Source: Mesorhizobium sp. M7A.F.Ca.US.008.03.1.1
GTDB lineage: Bacteria > Pseudomonadota > Alphaproteobacteria > Rhizobiales > Rhizobiaceae
Direction of reading: 5' to 3'
Assembly (NCBI RefSeq): GCF_003997495.1
Contig: NZ_RZRU01000001.1
Span: 434,001-498,000, forward strand
Length of the DNA: 64,000 bases
Shown here: piece by piece, positions 25,277-34,062 of the stretch
Position numbering within the stretch: position 1 is the stretch's first letter
Layout: each line of letters starts with the position of its first letter
Notes under the pieces: generated by a model
Told to the model about the DNA's origin: nothing
The model's database searches: none
Seen by the model: the letters and a program-made list of their open reading frames with translations, nothing else
Translations under genes and position numbers: made by a program

Positions 25277-26809
25277 ATGACAGAACATTCCGAGCTTCCC
25301 GCCATCGAGATCGACGGCATCAGCAAGGCGTTCGGCCCGACCGTCGCGCTGGATGGCGTGTCGTTTCGGATCGCGTCCGGCAGCGTCCATGCCCTGCTCG
25401 GTGAAAACGGAGCCGGCAAGTCGACACTGGTGAAACTGCTGTCCGGGCTGGTCCGGCCGAGCCAAGGCCATGTCCGTGTCCTCGGCAAGGAGATCGCTTA
25501 CGGCGCGCCGCGCGCAGCACATGCGCTGGGCATGCAGACAGCGTTCCAGGAGATGACCCTGGTGCGCGACCTCTCGGTCCTCGACAACATGATGCTGCCT
25601 TATGCCCCCATCGGCATCTCCGGCCTGATCCGCCGCGGTGCTGCCCGCAAGGCCGTCCGTCGCCATATCGAAGATCTCGGTTTTTCCGTCGATCTCGATG
25701 CCGAGGTGAGCGAACTCGAGCTTTCTGTGCGCCAGAAGATCGAAATCGCGCGCGCTGTCTACAGAAAGCCGCGCATCCTTTTGCTCGACGAACCGACCTC
25801 GACGCTCGCCGGCCGCGACGTTGACTGGCTGGGCGACATCATCGCCAGGCTGAAGGCGGCGGGCACCACCATCGTCTTCATCACGCACCGCATGCGCGAG
25901 GTCCGCGCCTTTTGCGACGCGCTGACGATCCTGAGAAACGGCCGCCACATCGTCACCGCGCCGGTTGCCGACGTCTCGGATGGCGACGTCATCGAAAAGA
26001 TCATCGGCCGCAGCATCGAGCAGACCTTCCCGCCCAAGCCGGACAGCGCCCAGGCTTTCGGTCCGCCGGTTCTGGGCGTGCGCGACCTCAAAGTCGGGCG
26101 CAAGCTCGACGGCGTCGGCTTCGACCTGCGCAAGGGCGAAATCCTCGGCGTCGCCGGATTGCAGGGCATGGGCCAGCAGGACCTGTTCCTGGCCTGCTTT
26201 GGCATGGCCGAGATCGAGCGCGGCCACATCCTCGTCGACGGCCGCAAGGTCTGGCTCGGTTCGCCGGCCGATGCCCTGCGCCCCAACATGGCCATTGGAC
26301 TGGTGCCGGAAGACCGCAAATCCGAAGGCCTGTTCCTGAAGCTGTCGGGCAGCCAGAACGCCACCCTGCCGGTGATATCGCGCTTCACACGGCTAGGCCT
26401 TGTCGACGCGCAGGCTGAGACCCGCTCCGTCGAGGCGGCATTCGCCACTGTCGAGGTCGACCGTCGGGCGCTGTGGACGCGGGCCGGTGCGTTTTCCGGC
26501 GGCAACCAGCAGAAGATCGCCATCGCCAAATGGCTGGTGGCGCAGAGCCGCATCCTGCTGTTGTTCGATCCCACCCGAGGCATCGACGTCGGCACCAAGC
26601 ACGAGCTTTATGTGATGATGCGAAACTACGTGGCTTCGGGCGGTTCGATCCTTCTGCACTCGACCGAGATTCCCGAACTCGTCCACCAATGCGACCGGGT
26701 CCTGGTTCTTTACGACGGGCGCATCGCGGCCGAACTTGAAGGCGACGCCATCACCGAACCGGCCATCATGCGCCCGGCGCTCGGGCATGCCGGGGAAGCC
26801 GCCGCATGA
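25277..26809 (+). CDS. Sugar ABC transporter ATPase (two NBDs), third importer
   Basis: RbsA-like ATPase, 510 residues. NBD1: Walker A GENGAGKST, signature region LELSVRQKIEIARA, Walker B ILLLDEPTSTLAG. NBD2: degenerate Walker A GLQGMGQQD, signature FSGGNQQKIAIAKW, Walker B LLLFDPTRGID, where Phe-Asp-Pro replaces the usual Asp-Glu-Pro, typical of a weakly catalytic second half. The stop overlaps the ATG of the permease gene as ATGA. It powers the tandem permease encoded next. Confidence 0.9.
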   Translation: MTEHSELPAIEIDGISKAFGPTVALDGVSFRIASGSVHALLGENGAGKSTLVKLLSGLVRPSQGHVRVLGKEIAYGAPRAAHALGMQTAFQEMTLVRDLSVLDNMMLPYAPIGISGLIRRGAARKAVRRHIEDLGFSVDLDAEVSELELSVRQKIEIARAVYRKPRILLLDEPTSTLAGRDVDWLGDIIARLKAAGTTIVFITHRMREVRAFCDALTILRNGRHIVTAPVADVSDGDVIEKIIGRSIEQTFPPKPDSAQAFGPPVLGVRDLKVGRKLDGVGFDLRKGEILGVAGLQGMGQQDLFLACFGMAEIERGHILVDGRKVWLGSPADALRPNMAIGLVPEDRKSEGLFLKLSGSQNATLPVISRFTRLGLVDAQAETRSVEAAFATVEVDRRALWTRAGAFSGGNQQKIAIAKWLVAQSRILLLFDPTRGIDVGTKHELYVMMRNYVASGGSILLHSTEIPELVHQCDRVLVLYDGRIAAELEGDAITEPAIMRPALGHAGEAAA

Positions 26810-28890
26810 GCAGCGCAGCAGCCTCATCCCCTGTTCCCGGCGGCTTCGGACTGCGCCGTGCGCTGATGCGCAATCGCGGCGCGCTGATCGCAGCTGTCGT
26901 CCTGGCGATCCTGCTCTTCGTTGTCGACTGGATCAGCGCCGGGCCGCTGACCTATTTCGATGTGTCGTTCCTGTCGAGCGGCGGCGCCACCTCGGCGCTC
27001 GCGGCGATCGGCCAGACCATCGTCATCCTGTCGGGTGGCTTCGACCTGTCCGCCGGCGCGGTGATATCGCTGGTCAATGCCGTGATGGCATCGAGCATGG
27101 ATCCGATGGCGCCAGGCGCCAGCATCATCCTGTGGACCGCCGTCGGCATCGGCGTCGGCATGGCGGTGGGCGCCTTCAACGGCTTCTTCATCGCCGTGCT
27201 GCGCATGCAGCCCATCGTGGTGACGCTGTCGACCATGTTCATCCTGCAAGGCGTGACGCTGCTTGTGATGGACAAGCCCGGCGGCTTCGTGTCGCCCGAT
27301 CTCGGCACCTTCTATCTTGGCGACGCGATCACCGGCTGGCTGCCGATGCCGCTGGTGGTGATCGGTGTCGTGCTGCTCGCCTGGTTCTGGCTGAAGGGAA
27401 CCCGCTTCGGCACAGCACTTTACGCGGTCGGCAGCGATCCGGAGTCTGCCGCTGCCGTCGGCATCAATGTCGTGCTGGTGCGCTTTGCCGTCTACGTGAT
27501 CGCCGGCGGCTGCTATGGCCTGGCCGGCGTGTTCATCAGCGCCCAGACCGGCAGCGGCGATCCGCTGGTCGGCAATCCGCTGCTCTTGTCGATGTTCGCG
27601 GCGGTCGTCGTCGGCGGCACGCGTCTCGGCGGCGGGCAGGGTGGCCCGGTGGGTTCTGTCTTCGGTGCCTTTATCCTGATGATCGTGGTGAACATCCTGC
27701 TGGTGCTCAATGTGTCGGCCTATTATGCGACCATCGCCGAAGGCACCATTCTGGTGCTGGCGGCACTTGCCGGCTCGATCTCGCACGCATCGGTACTTGC
27801 CGTGCAATTGCGCGCCGCGCGCGCCCGGCTTGCTGCCTGGCGCGCCGGCATATTGCCCTCGCAGCTCGAGCGCGTGGACCGGCGTCTCAAGATCGCCGAA
27901 CCAGCCCATGGCCAACGCAGTCCGGCATCGCCGCGCCCCGCCTTCCATCTGCGCAACGCGGAAACGCTGCGCTATGCGCTGCCCGCCTATGTCTGCCTGC
28001 TGCTCATCGTGGTCGTCACCCAGATCTGGCTCGGCCGCGCCATTCTCAATCCGGGCTACTGGAATTCCCTGCTGGTCCTATCGTCCTTCCTCGCCGTCCT
28101 GGCGCTCGGGCAGGGAACCGTCATCTTGACCGGCGGCCTCGACCTCTCCGTGCCGTGGACTATCGGCATCTCCGGCATCATCCTGGCCGGCATGGTCAAC
28201 GGCTCCGACGCGGCCCTTGTCTACGCCTTGCCGGTCGTTCTGGTGATGGCTTGCGCCATTGGCTTCGCCAATGGTTTCGGCATCGTCTATCTCGGCATCT
28301 CGCCGATAGTCATGACGCTCGCCACCAACGGCATTCTCCAAGGCTGTGCGCTGCTCTATTCGCAGGGAACGCCGGCCGGGTTTTCCTCGCCGATGCTGCG
28401 CTGGGTCATGACGGCCAAGCTCGCCGGCCTGCTGACCCCAATCGTGCTGCTGATGGTCGTCTTTGTCGTCGCAGCGGTACTGCTGCTTGGCCGCACCCCG
28501 TTCGGTAGGCGCGTCTACGGCATCGGCAACGGGCTGCGCGCGGCGCGATTGTCGGGCATCGGCGTCGAGCGTACGCTGATCCTGGTCTACATGCTCTCGG
28601 CCGTCTGCGCGGCTGTTGTCGGCATCATGCTGACCGGCTTTTCCGGCCAGGCGAGCCTTGGCATGGGCGACGACTATTTGTTGCCGTCGATCGCCGTGGT
28701 GGTGGTCGGTGGCGCGCTGATCACCGGCGGGCGCGGCCACTATCTCGGCATGCTGGGCGGCGTGCTGTTGCTGACGGCATTGCAGATGCTGCTGGCCGGC
28801 ACCACGCTTCCCTACGCCACGAGGGCAATTCTTTACGGACTGGTCGTTCTGGGCGCCGTCATGGCGCTGCGCGAACGGCGGCTGCAATGA
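26806..28890 (+). CDS. Tandem-fused sugar ABC permease (two RbsC-like domains in one protein)
   Basis: 694-residue protein with two complete BPD_transp_2 permease domains. The first (residues ~25-330) has VILSGGFDLSAGAVISLVN and VVVGGTRLGGGQGGPVGS. The second (~385-690) has GTVILTGGLDLSVPWTIGIS and VVVVGGALITGGRGHYLG. A basic linker of about 60 residues (LPSQLERVDRRLK region) joins them, presumably in the cytoplasm. Ribose-type importers normally use two separate permease chains, so one polypeptide here likely supplies the whole membrane channel. It overlaps the ATPase gene by 4 bp and precedes the SDR gene by 13 bp. Confidence 0.9.
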   Translation: MSSAAASSPVPGGFGLRRALMRNRGALIAAVVLAILLFVVDWISAGPLTYFDVSFLSSGGATSALAAIGQTIVILSGGFDLSAGAVISLVNAVMASSMDPMAPGASIILWTAVGIGVGMAVGAFNGFFIAVLRMQPIVVTLSTMFILQGVTLLVMDKPGGFVSPDLGTFYLGDAITGWLPMPLVVIGVVLLAWFWLKGTRFGTALYAVGSDPESAAAVGINVVLVRFAVYVIAGGCYGLAGVFISAQTGSGDPLVGNPLLLSMFAAVVVGGTRLGGGQGGPVGSVFGAFILMIVVNILLVLNVSAYYATIAEGTILVLAALAGSISHASVLAVQLRAARARLAAWRAGILPSQLERVDRRLKIAEPAHGQRSPASPRPAFHLRNAETLRYALPAYVCLLLIVVVTQIWLGRAILNPGYWNSLLVLSSFLAVLALGQGTVILTGGLDLSVPWTIGISGIILAGMVNGSDAALVYALPVVLVMACAIGFANGFGIVYLGISPIVMTLATNGILQGCALLYSQGTPAGFSSPMLRWVMTAKLAGLLTPIVLLMVVFVVAAVLLLGRTPFGRRVYGIGNGLRAARLSGIGVERTLILVYMLSAVCAAVVGIMLTGFSGQASLGMGDDYLLPSIAVVVVGGALITGGRGHYLGMLGGVLLLTALQMLLAGTTLPYATRAILYGLVVLGAVMALRERRLQ

Positions 28891-28903
28891 GAAGGACAGG
28901 ACC

Positions 28904-29710
28904 ATGAGCACAAGGGCGCCGGCATCGGCGGACGAATTTCTGACTGGGCTGAAAGGCCAGCGCGTGCTGGTGACGGCAGGTGCCGGTGGTATCGGTTTTG
29001 CCATAGCCGACACGCTGTCACGCCTCGGCGCCCGCATCGTGGTCTGTGACGTTTCCGACGAGGCGCTGGCCGCTGCTCCCGGCAAGATCGGCCTCGTCGC
29101 CGCGGTCAAGGCCGATGTTTCGCGCGACGAGGACGTCGACCGCCTGTTCGAGACGGTCGAGAAAAAACTCGGAGGGCTCGATGCGCTGATCAACAATGCC
29201 GGCATCGCAGGGCCGACCGGCGGTGTCGACGAGATCGATCCGGCCGACTGGCGGCGCTGCATCGACATCTGCCTGACCGGCCAGTTCCTGTGCGCCCGTC
29301 GCGCCGTGCCGCTGATCAAGGCGGCGGGCGGCGGTTCGATCGTCTCGATGTCGTCGGCCGCCGGCCGCCATGGCTACGCCTTCCGCACGCCTTATTCGGC
29401 GGCCAAGTTCGGTGTCATCGGTTTCACGCAAAGCCTGGCCAAGGAACTCGGGCCGCACGCCATCAGGGTCAACGCCATCCTGCCCGGCATCATCGAGGGA
29501 CCACGCATCGAAGGTGTTATCTCGGCGCGCGCCAAGCAGGTCGGTATCAGCCACGAGGAGATGACCGGACGCTATCTCCAGAACATCTCGCTGCGCCGCA
29601 TGACCAGCCCCTATGATGTCGCTGCGATGGTCGCCTTCCTGCTCTCCGATGCGGGCATCAACATTTCCGGCCAGTCGCTCGGCGTCGACGGCAACGTCGA
29701 AACACTTTGA
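28904..29710 (+). CDS. Short-chain dehydrogenase/reductase (sugar dehydrogenase candidate)
   Basis: Classical SDR, 268 residues. The cofactor motif is TAGAGGIG at 24-31, NNAG at 97-100, with the catalytic serine in SMSSAAG (~148-154) and Tyr164-x3-Lys168 in PYSAAKFG. Asp49 after the second beta strand (VVCDV) suggests NAD preference. The C-terminus SGQSLGVDGNVETL is typical of sugar and polyol SDRs. In this operon it could oxidise the imported sugar to a lactone, or a hydroxyl of a sugar acid. The substrate is not readable from sequence. Confidence 0.85.
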   Translation: MSTRAPASADEFLTGLKGQRVLVTAGAGGIGFAIADTLSRLGARIVVCDVSDEALAAAPGKIGLVAAVKADVSRDEDVDRLFETVEKKLGGLDALINNAGIAGPTGGVDEIDPADWRRCIDICLTGQFLCARRAVPLIKAAGGGSIVSMSSAAGRHGYAFRTPYSAAKFGVIGFTQSLAKELGPHAIRVNAILPGIIEGPRIEGVISARAKQVGISHEEMTGRYLQNISLRRMTSPYDVAAMVAFLLSDAGINISGQSLGVDGNVETL

Positions 29711-29720
29711 GGAACAAGCC

Positions 29721-30668
29721 ATGGCCAATGTCGCGATCGTCGGAAGCGGGTTCATCGGGCGAGCTTGGGCGATCAGCTTCGCCCGCGCCGGCCATGATGT
29801 GCGGATGTGGGACCAGTCGCCGGCAGCGACAGGTGGCGCCCGCGACTACATTGCCGGCGTGCTCGGCGATCTCGTCCAGAACGACCTGCTGCGAGGACAG
29901 GCGGTCGACACCGTGCTCGGCCGGATCGCCATTGTCGCCGAGATGGCAGAGGCGCTGGCTGGTGCGGTCCATATCCAGGAGAACACGCCTGAAAACCTCG
30001 AGGTGAAGCGGGAGGTGTTCTCGCTGATCGACAGCCTTGCCGATCCGCAAACAGTCATCGCCAGTTCCACTTCGGCGCTGTTGCCGTCGAAATTCACCGA
30101 CCATCTGCAAGGACGGCATCGCTGTCTGGTCGTGCATCCGATCAATCCGCCCTATCTCATTCCGGCGGCTGAGGTCGTGCCGGCGCCGTGGACGTCTGCT
30201 GACACGCTCGAGAGAACCCGCGCCTTTCTTGTCGACGCCGGTCATGCGCCGCTGGTGATGAAGCGCGAGCTCGACGGCTTCATCATGAACCGCCTGCAAG
30301 GCGCATTGCTGGAGGAAGCTTTCCGGCTTGTCGCCGACGGCTTTGCCAGCGTCGAGGATGTCGACATCGGCATTCGCGACGGGCTGGCGCTGCGTTGGTC
30401 GTTCATGGGGCCGTTCGAGACCATCGATCTCAATGCACCCGGCGGCGTGCGCGACTATGTCGAGCGCTATCAGGGCATCTATTCCAACATCTTTCCCCAG
30501 ACGCAGCGGCGCGTCGACTGGGCCGGCAAGGTCATCGACACGGTCGAGGCTGATCGCCGCAAGCGACTGCCACAGCAAAGCCTAGGCGACCGGCAGGTGT
30601 GGCGTGACCGCCGGCTCATGGCGCTCGCCGCCCACAAGAGAAAATCGGATCAGGAGTTTGGAGAATGA
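29721..30668 (+). CDS. 3-hydroxyacyl-CoA dehydrogenase-family hydroxyacid dehydrogenase (L-gulonate/L-carnitine dehydrogenase-like)
   Basis: 315-residue protein of the 3HCDH family, with the Rossmann motif VGSGFIGRAWAISFARAGH at the N-terminus, the NTPENLEVKREVF segment and a conserved HPINPPYLIPAAEVV containing the catalytic histidine. Family members outside fatty-acid metabolism include L-carnitine dehydrogenase and L-gulonate 3-dehydrogenase (lambda-crystallin), which oxidise the 3-hydroxyl of a free acid. I start at the ATG at 29721, 10 bases after the SDR stop. It overlaps the BKACE gene by 4 bp. It probably makes the 3-keto acid that BKACE cleaves. Confidence 0.85.
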   Translation: MANVAIVGSGFIGRAWAISFARAGHDVRMWDQSPAATGGARDYIAGVLGDLVQNDLLRGQAVDTVLGRIAIVAEMAEALAGAVHIQENTPENLEVKREVFSLIDSLADPQTVIASSTSALLPSKFTDHLQGRHRCLVVHPINPPYLIPAAEVVPAPWTSADTLERTRAFLVDAGHAPLVMKRELDGFIMNRLQGALLEEAFRLVADGFASVEDVDIGIRDGLALRWSFMGPFETIDLNAPGGVRDYVERYQGIYSNIFPQTQRRVDWAGKVIDTVEADRRKRLPQQSLGDRQVWRDRRLMALAAHKRKSDQEFGE

Positions 30669-31627
30669 CGCAAACCAGCCGCAAGCCGGGGCCTGCACAG
30701 ACCAGGGGCAAGGTCATCATCACCTGCGCGGTGACGGGCGCCATCCACACGCCGACCATGTCGCCCTATCTGCCGATCACGCCCGACCAGATCGCCTCGG
30801 AGGCGATCGCCGCTGCCGAAGCCGGTGCCGCGATCCTGCATCTGCACGCCCGCGACCCGGAAACAGGCAAGCCCGACCAGACGCCGGAGGCCTTCGCCCG
30901 CTTCCTGCCGCGCGTCAAGCAAGGCACCAACGCCGCCATCAACATCACCACCGGTGGCAGCCCGTACATGAAGGTCGAGGAGCGCGTGCGCCCGGCCGCC
31001 CAGTTCAAACCCGAAGTCGCCTCGCTCAACATGGGCTCGATCAATTTCGGGCTCTATCACCTCGCCGACAAATACGAGACCTTCAAGTTCGACTGGGAAA
31101 AGCCGCATCTGGAAGCGACCCGCGACCTTGTCTTCCGCAACTCGTTCAAGGACATAGAGTACATTCTGGCGACCTGCTACGACAACGGCACGCGCTTCGA
31201 GTTCGAGTGCTACGACATCGCCCATCTCTACAATCTTTCCCACTTCGCCGACCGCGGGCTGGTGAAGCCGCCTTTCTTCGTGCAGTCGGTGTTCGGGCTG
31301 CTTGGCGGCATCGGCACCCACCCCGAAGACGTCGCCCATATGAAGCGAACCGCCGACCGGCTGTTCGGCGACCAGTTCCGCTGGTCGGTTCTCGGCGCTG
31401 GCGCCAGCCAGCTGCGCATCGCCGCGCAATCGGCAGCCCTTGGCGGCAACATCCGCGTCGGGCTGGAGGACAGCCTTTGGGCGGGCAAGGGCAAGCTTGC
31501 CAAATCGAACGCCGAGCAGGTCTTGCTGGCCCGCAAGATCATCGAAGGGCTCGGCATGGAGGTCGCGACGCCCGACGAGGCACGCGAGATCCTGTCATTG
31601 AAAGGCGGGGACAAGGTCGCTTTCTGA
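30665..31627 (+). CDS. BKACE-family (DUF849) beta-keto acid cleavage enzyme
   Basis: 320-residue DUF849/BKACE protein. The N-terminal VTGAIHTPTMSPYLPITP and the zinc-binding HLHARDPETG (His59 and His61) are family hallmarks; VFGLLGGIGTHPEDV is also typical. Members such as Kce condense a beta-keto acid with acetyl-CoA, releasing acetoacetate and a new acyl-CoA. The gene overlaps the 3-hydroxyacid dehydrogenase gene, a pairing known from carnitine degradation. Here the operon carries a sugar importer and lactonase instead, so a 3-keto-aldonate is the suspected substrate. That last point is inference. Confidence 0.88.
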   Translation: MTQTSRKPGPAQTRGKVIITCAVTGAIHTPTMSPYLPITPDQIASEAIAAAEAGAAILHLHARDPETGKPDQTPEAFARFLPRVKQGTNAAINITTGGSPYMKVEERVRPAAQFKPEVASLNMGSINFGLYHLADKYETFKFDWEKPHLEATRDLVFRNSFKDIEYILATCYDNGTRFEFECYDIAHLYNLSHFADRGLVKPPFFVQSVFGLLGGIGTHPEDVAHMKRTADRLFGDQFRWSVLGAGASQLRIAAQSAALGGNIRVGLEDSLWAGKGKLAKSNAEQVLLARKIIEGLGMEVATPDEAREILSLKGGDKVAF

Positions 31628-31674
31628 GGCAGCCCGAACAATCGCCGCGAGACACAAAAACGGAGGAGGACGGC

Positions 31675-32553
31675 ATGAAGATCGAAGTCGTGGTGGACGT
31701 GAAGACCACATTGGGCGAAGGACCGTTGTGGGACGTCGAACAGGAGCGCCTCTACTGGATCGACAGCTTCGACGGGCGCGTGTTTCGGGCGACCGCCGAC
31801 GGACGCGAGATCCGGTCATGGGACGTGCCGATGAAGATCGGCTCAATGGCGCTGCGCAAGGACGGTAGCGGCGCCGTGGTGTCGCTGCAGCGCGGTTTCC
31901 ATCTGCTCGATTTCGCCTCTGGCGATGTGACGCTGATCCACGATCCCGAGCCGGACAAGCCGATGAACCGGCTCAACGACGGCAAGGTCGACCGGCACGG
32001 CCGCTTCTTCGCCGGCTCCATGGATACGATGGAAGAGGGGCCGTCCGGCGGGCTCTACAGGCTCGATCCGGACTTCTCCGTCACCCGGATCGATTCTGGC
32101 ATCATCTGTTCCAACGGTCCATGCTGGAGCCCCGACGACCGCACCTTCTATTTCGCCGACACCTGGACCGGCGAGATATGGGCCTACGACTACGACATCG
32201 CCACCGGTGCCGCCACCAACAGGCGTACCTTCGTGCGCGTCGACACCAGCCGGGGCGGTGCGGCGGACGGCTCGACCGTCGATGCCGAGGGCTATCTGTG
32301 GAATGCGCTGGTCTATGACGGCCGACTGGTGCGCTATGCGCCCGATGGCAGCATCGATCGCATCATCGACATGCCGGTCAAGAAGATCACCAGCGTCATG
32401 TTCGGCGGACCGAAGCTCGACACCCTCTATGTCACCTCGATGGCCAAGCCGCCGCTGCCGCGTTTCCCCGGCGACGGCGTCTTGCGCGGCAGCCTGTTCG
32501 CCATCACGGGTCTTGGCGTCAACGGCGTTGCGGAACCCCGCTTCGGTGGTTGA
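31675..32553 (+). CDS. SMP-30/gluconolactonase-family lactonase
   Basis: Six-bladed beta-propeller lactonase, 292 residues. The N-terminal TLGEGPLWDVEQERLYWIDSF has the glutamate metal ligand (GEGP). The family motifs MNRLNDGKVDRHGRFFAGSMD and GICSNGPCWSPD-like IICSNGPCWSPDDRTFYFADT hold further ligands (Asn, Asp). It should hydrolyse a sugar lactone to an aldonate in the cytoplasm (no signal peptide). GGAGGA precedes the ATG at 31675. It ends the operon that began at 24066 and fits a dehydrogenase-lactonase-dehydrogenase-cleavage sequence. Confidence 0.88.
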   Translation: MKIEVVVDVKTTLGEGPLWDVEQERLYWIDSFDGRVFRATADGREIRSWDVPMKIGSMALRKDGSGAVVSLQRGFHLLDFASGDVTLIHDPEPDKPMNRLNDGKVDRHGRFFAGSMDTMEEGPSGGLYRLDPDFSVTRIDSGIICSNGPCWSPDDRTFYFADTWTGEIWAYDYDIATGAATNRRTFVRVDTSRGGAADGSTVDAEGYLWNALVYDGRLVRYAPDGSIDRIIDMPVKKITSVMFGGPKLDTLYVTSMAKPPLPRFPGDGVLRGSLFAITGLGVNGVAEPRFGG

Positions 32554-32880
32554 CGCCAGGCAAGCGAAGCGCCCGTAGCATACGCGGATCAGCCCTTGGC
32601 GCGCAGGTTCCTCGCTGAAAATATGGGCCGAAACCAAGCTGCGTTCGAGAAGTCGCCTGTGCGCGGCTTCTACGGTCGGATCAGGTCTCAGGGGGAGCGT
32701 GAGGGCCGCAGAGGTCGAGCGTCCACAGGATGGTTCCGCAACGGTCCCGACATAGCCGTGGTAACTGCCATGGCCATTGCCATCTATCCAACCGGGTAAG
32801 TTCGGCAATTAATGCCGGACGTGGCGTATACAGGCATACATATATCCACACAGAGGGGTTTCCGTTAGACTGAGCGTCGC
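32554..32880. other. Intergenic region before the third GntR gene, with two inverted-repeat motifs
   Basis: 327 bp without a credible gene; short open frames here look like chance. It contains the perfect inverted repeat CGGCA-N5-TGCCG (32803-32817) and an AT-rich GTATACAGGCATACATATATCC-type stretch at 32826-32847, both close upstream of the GntR gene and possibly its own operator and promoter. I see no clear terminator for the preceding operon. Confidence 0.5.
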
Positions 32881-33579
32881 GTGAATTGGGAGCATCGATT
32901 GCGAGGATTTGCGGAAAGCGTGATGCAGGGGCCGCGGACCGTGGCCGAACAGGTCGCCAATGTCCTGCGCGAAGCGATTGCCGGTGGAACCATCAAGGCG
33001 GGCACTCCGCTGCGCCAGGATGAATTGGCCGAGCAGTTTGGCTTTAGCCGCATGCCAATCCGTGACGCCCTTCGCCAATTGGAAGCCGAAGGTATTGTTT
33101 CCATCCATCCGACAAAAGGCGCGCAGGTCGCCCGGATGGACAGCGCCGAGATCAGTGAAATCTACTCACTGCGCGAACTGCTCGAAAGCGAGGCACTCCG
33201 GCTCTCTGTACCCAACCTCGCCGGTGCCAGGCTCGATGAGGCGGAACAGGTGCTCGATCAGATCGACGCTGAGCGCAATGTCGGCCGATGGGGCGCGCTG
33301 AACCGTGCCTTTCATCTGGCTCTCTACGACGCCTGTGGCAACCATCGATTGCTGGCCTTAATCGAGGCGCACCACAATGCCGCCGATCGCTACGTCCGCA
33401 TCCTGCTGTCGAACCTGGACTATCGCAGCCGCTCGCAGAGGGAGCATCGCGACCTGCTGGCCGCCTGCCGGCGGCGCGACGGCGACAGGGCCACAAGCAT
33501 TCTGAGGCAGCATCTTCGCGAGGGACGCGAGACGCTGGTCAGCGCGATCAGGGAAGATGGCCTGTCGCGAAAATCCTGA
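32881..33579 (+). CDS. GntR-family (FCD) transcriptional regulator
   Basis: GntR/FCD protein of up to 232 residues from a GTG at 32881; an ATG at 32923 (MQGPRTVAEQ) would start just before the winged helix and is equally plausible. The DNA-binding region is TVAEQVANVLREAIAGGTI, then DELAEQFGFSRMPIRDALRQLEAEG. The FCD domain has NRAFHLALYDACGN and further histidines. It lies between the BKACE operon upstream and the convergent MaoC gene, so it may regulate the seven-gene operon, the dehydratase operon or both. Confidence 0.82.
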   Translation: MNWEHRLRGFAESVMQGPRTVAEQVANVLREAIAGGTIKAGTPLRQDELAEQFGFSRMPIRDALRQLEAEGIVSIHPTKGAQVARMDSAEISEIYSLRELLESEALRLSVPNLAGARLDEAEQVLDQIDAERNVGRWGALNRAFHLALYDACGNHRLLALIEAHHNAADRYVRILLSNLDYRSRSQREHRDLLAACRRRDGDRATSILRQHLREGRETLVSAIREDGLSRKS

Positions 33580-33609
33580 CGGCGTGGCTCATGGGTATCG
33601 CGCTGGGCT

Positions 33610-34062
33610 TCAGCCCTGCGCCGGCCTGCGTTCGACGATGTAGATGTGGTCGGCCGCCAGCACCACTTCGCCGCGCTGGTTGATCACCTCGCAGTGCTCG
33701 ATCACCCGTCCTGAACCCGGCCGCTTGGGATCGTCCTCCTTGGCCGCGATAGTGGTGCGGGTGCGGATCGTGTCGCCGATGAACACCGGCTTGATGAAGC
33801 GCAACCGGTCGTAGCCATAGGAAAATGCGACGGGATTGACGATGCTTGCCGTCAGACCGATGCCGACCGAGAACACCAGCGTGCCGTGCGCGATGCGCTG
33901 GCCGAACGGCGTCGTCTTCATGAACTCGGCGTCCATATGATGCGGAAAGAAATCGCCGGTGTGGCCGGCATGGACGATGAAGTCGGTCTCGGTGATGGTG
34001 CGGCCGCTGGTCAGGCGTGACGAGCCGATCTCGTAGTCCTCGAAATACTGGATCTGTTCCAT
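33610..34062 (-). CDS. MaoC-like hot-dog hydratase (first copy)
   Basis: 150-residue MaoC-type protein. The hydratase motif is recognisable in [16 protein letters not shown], where Asp and His correspond to the catalytic pair of R-specific enoyl-CoA hydratases. A block beginning [10 protein letters not shown] is shared over 20 residues with the MaoC gene at 49831. It is the last gene of an operon for a MalK-type importer and an acid-sugar dehydratase, and its ATG overlaps the stop of the Gfo gene (TGATG). A CoA-ester step in a sugar operon is unusual. Hydration or dehydration of a sugar-derived acyl-CoA is inferred only from the family. Confidence 0.83.
   Translation of the reverse strand: MEQIQYFEDYEIGSSRLTSGRTITETDFIVHAGHTGDFFPHHMDAEFMKTTPFGQRIAHGTLVFSVGIGLTASIVNPVAFSYGYDRLRFIKPVFIGDTIRTRTTIAAKEDDPKRPGSGRVIEHCEVINQRGEVVLAADHIYIVERRPAQG

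Noticed and set aside
26824..29319. Long minus-strand frames opposite the tandem permease and SDR
   Set aside because: The His/Asp/Gln-rich composition is the mirror of membrane-protein codons; no motif recognised.
30604..32553. A 649-codon fusion of an unknown N-terminus to the SMP-30 lactonase
   Set aside because: The upstream half is an out-of-frame reading of the BKACE gene; the true lactonase starts at 31675 with a good ribosome site.
32596..32799. A small 67-codon gene in the gap before the third GntR gene
   Set aside because: No ribosome site, no family resemblance, composition like untranslated DNA.
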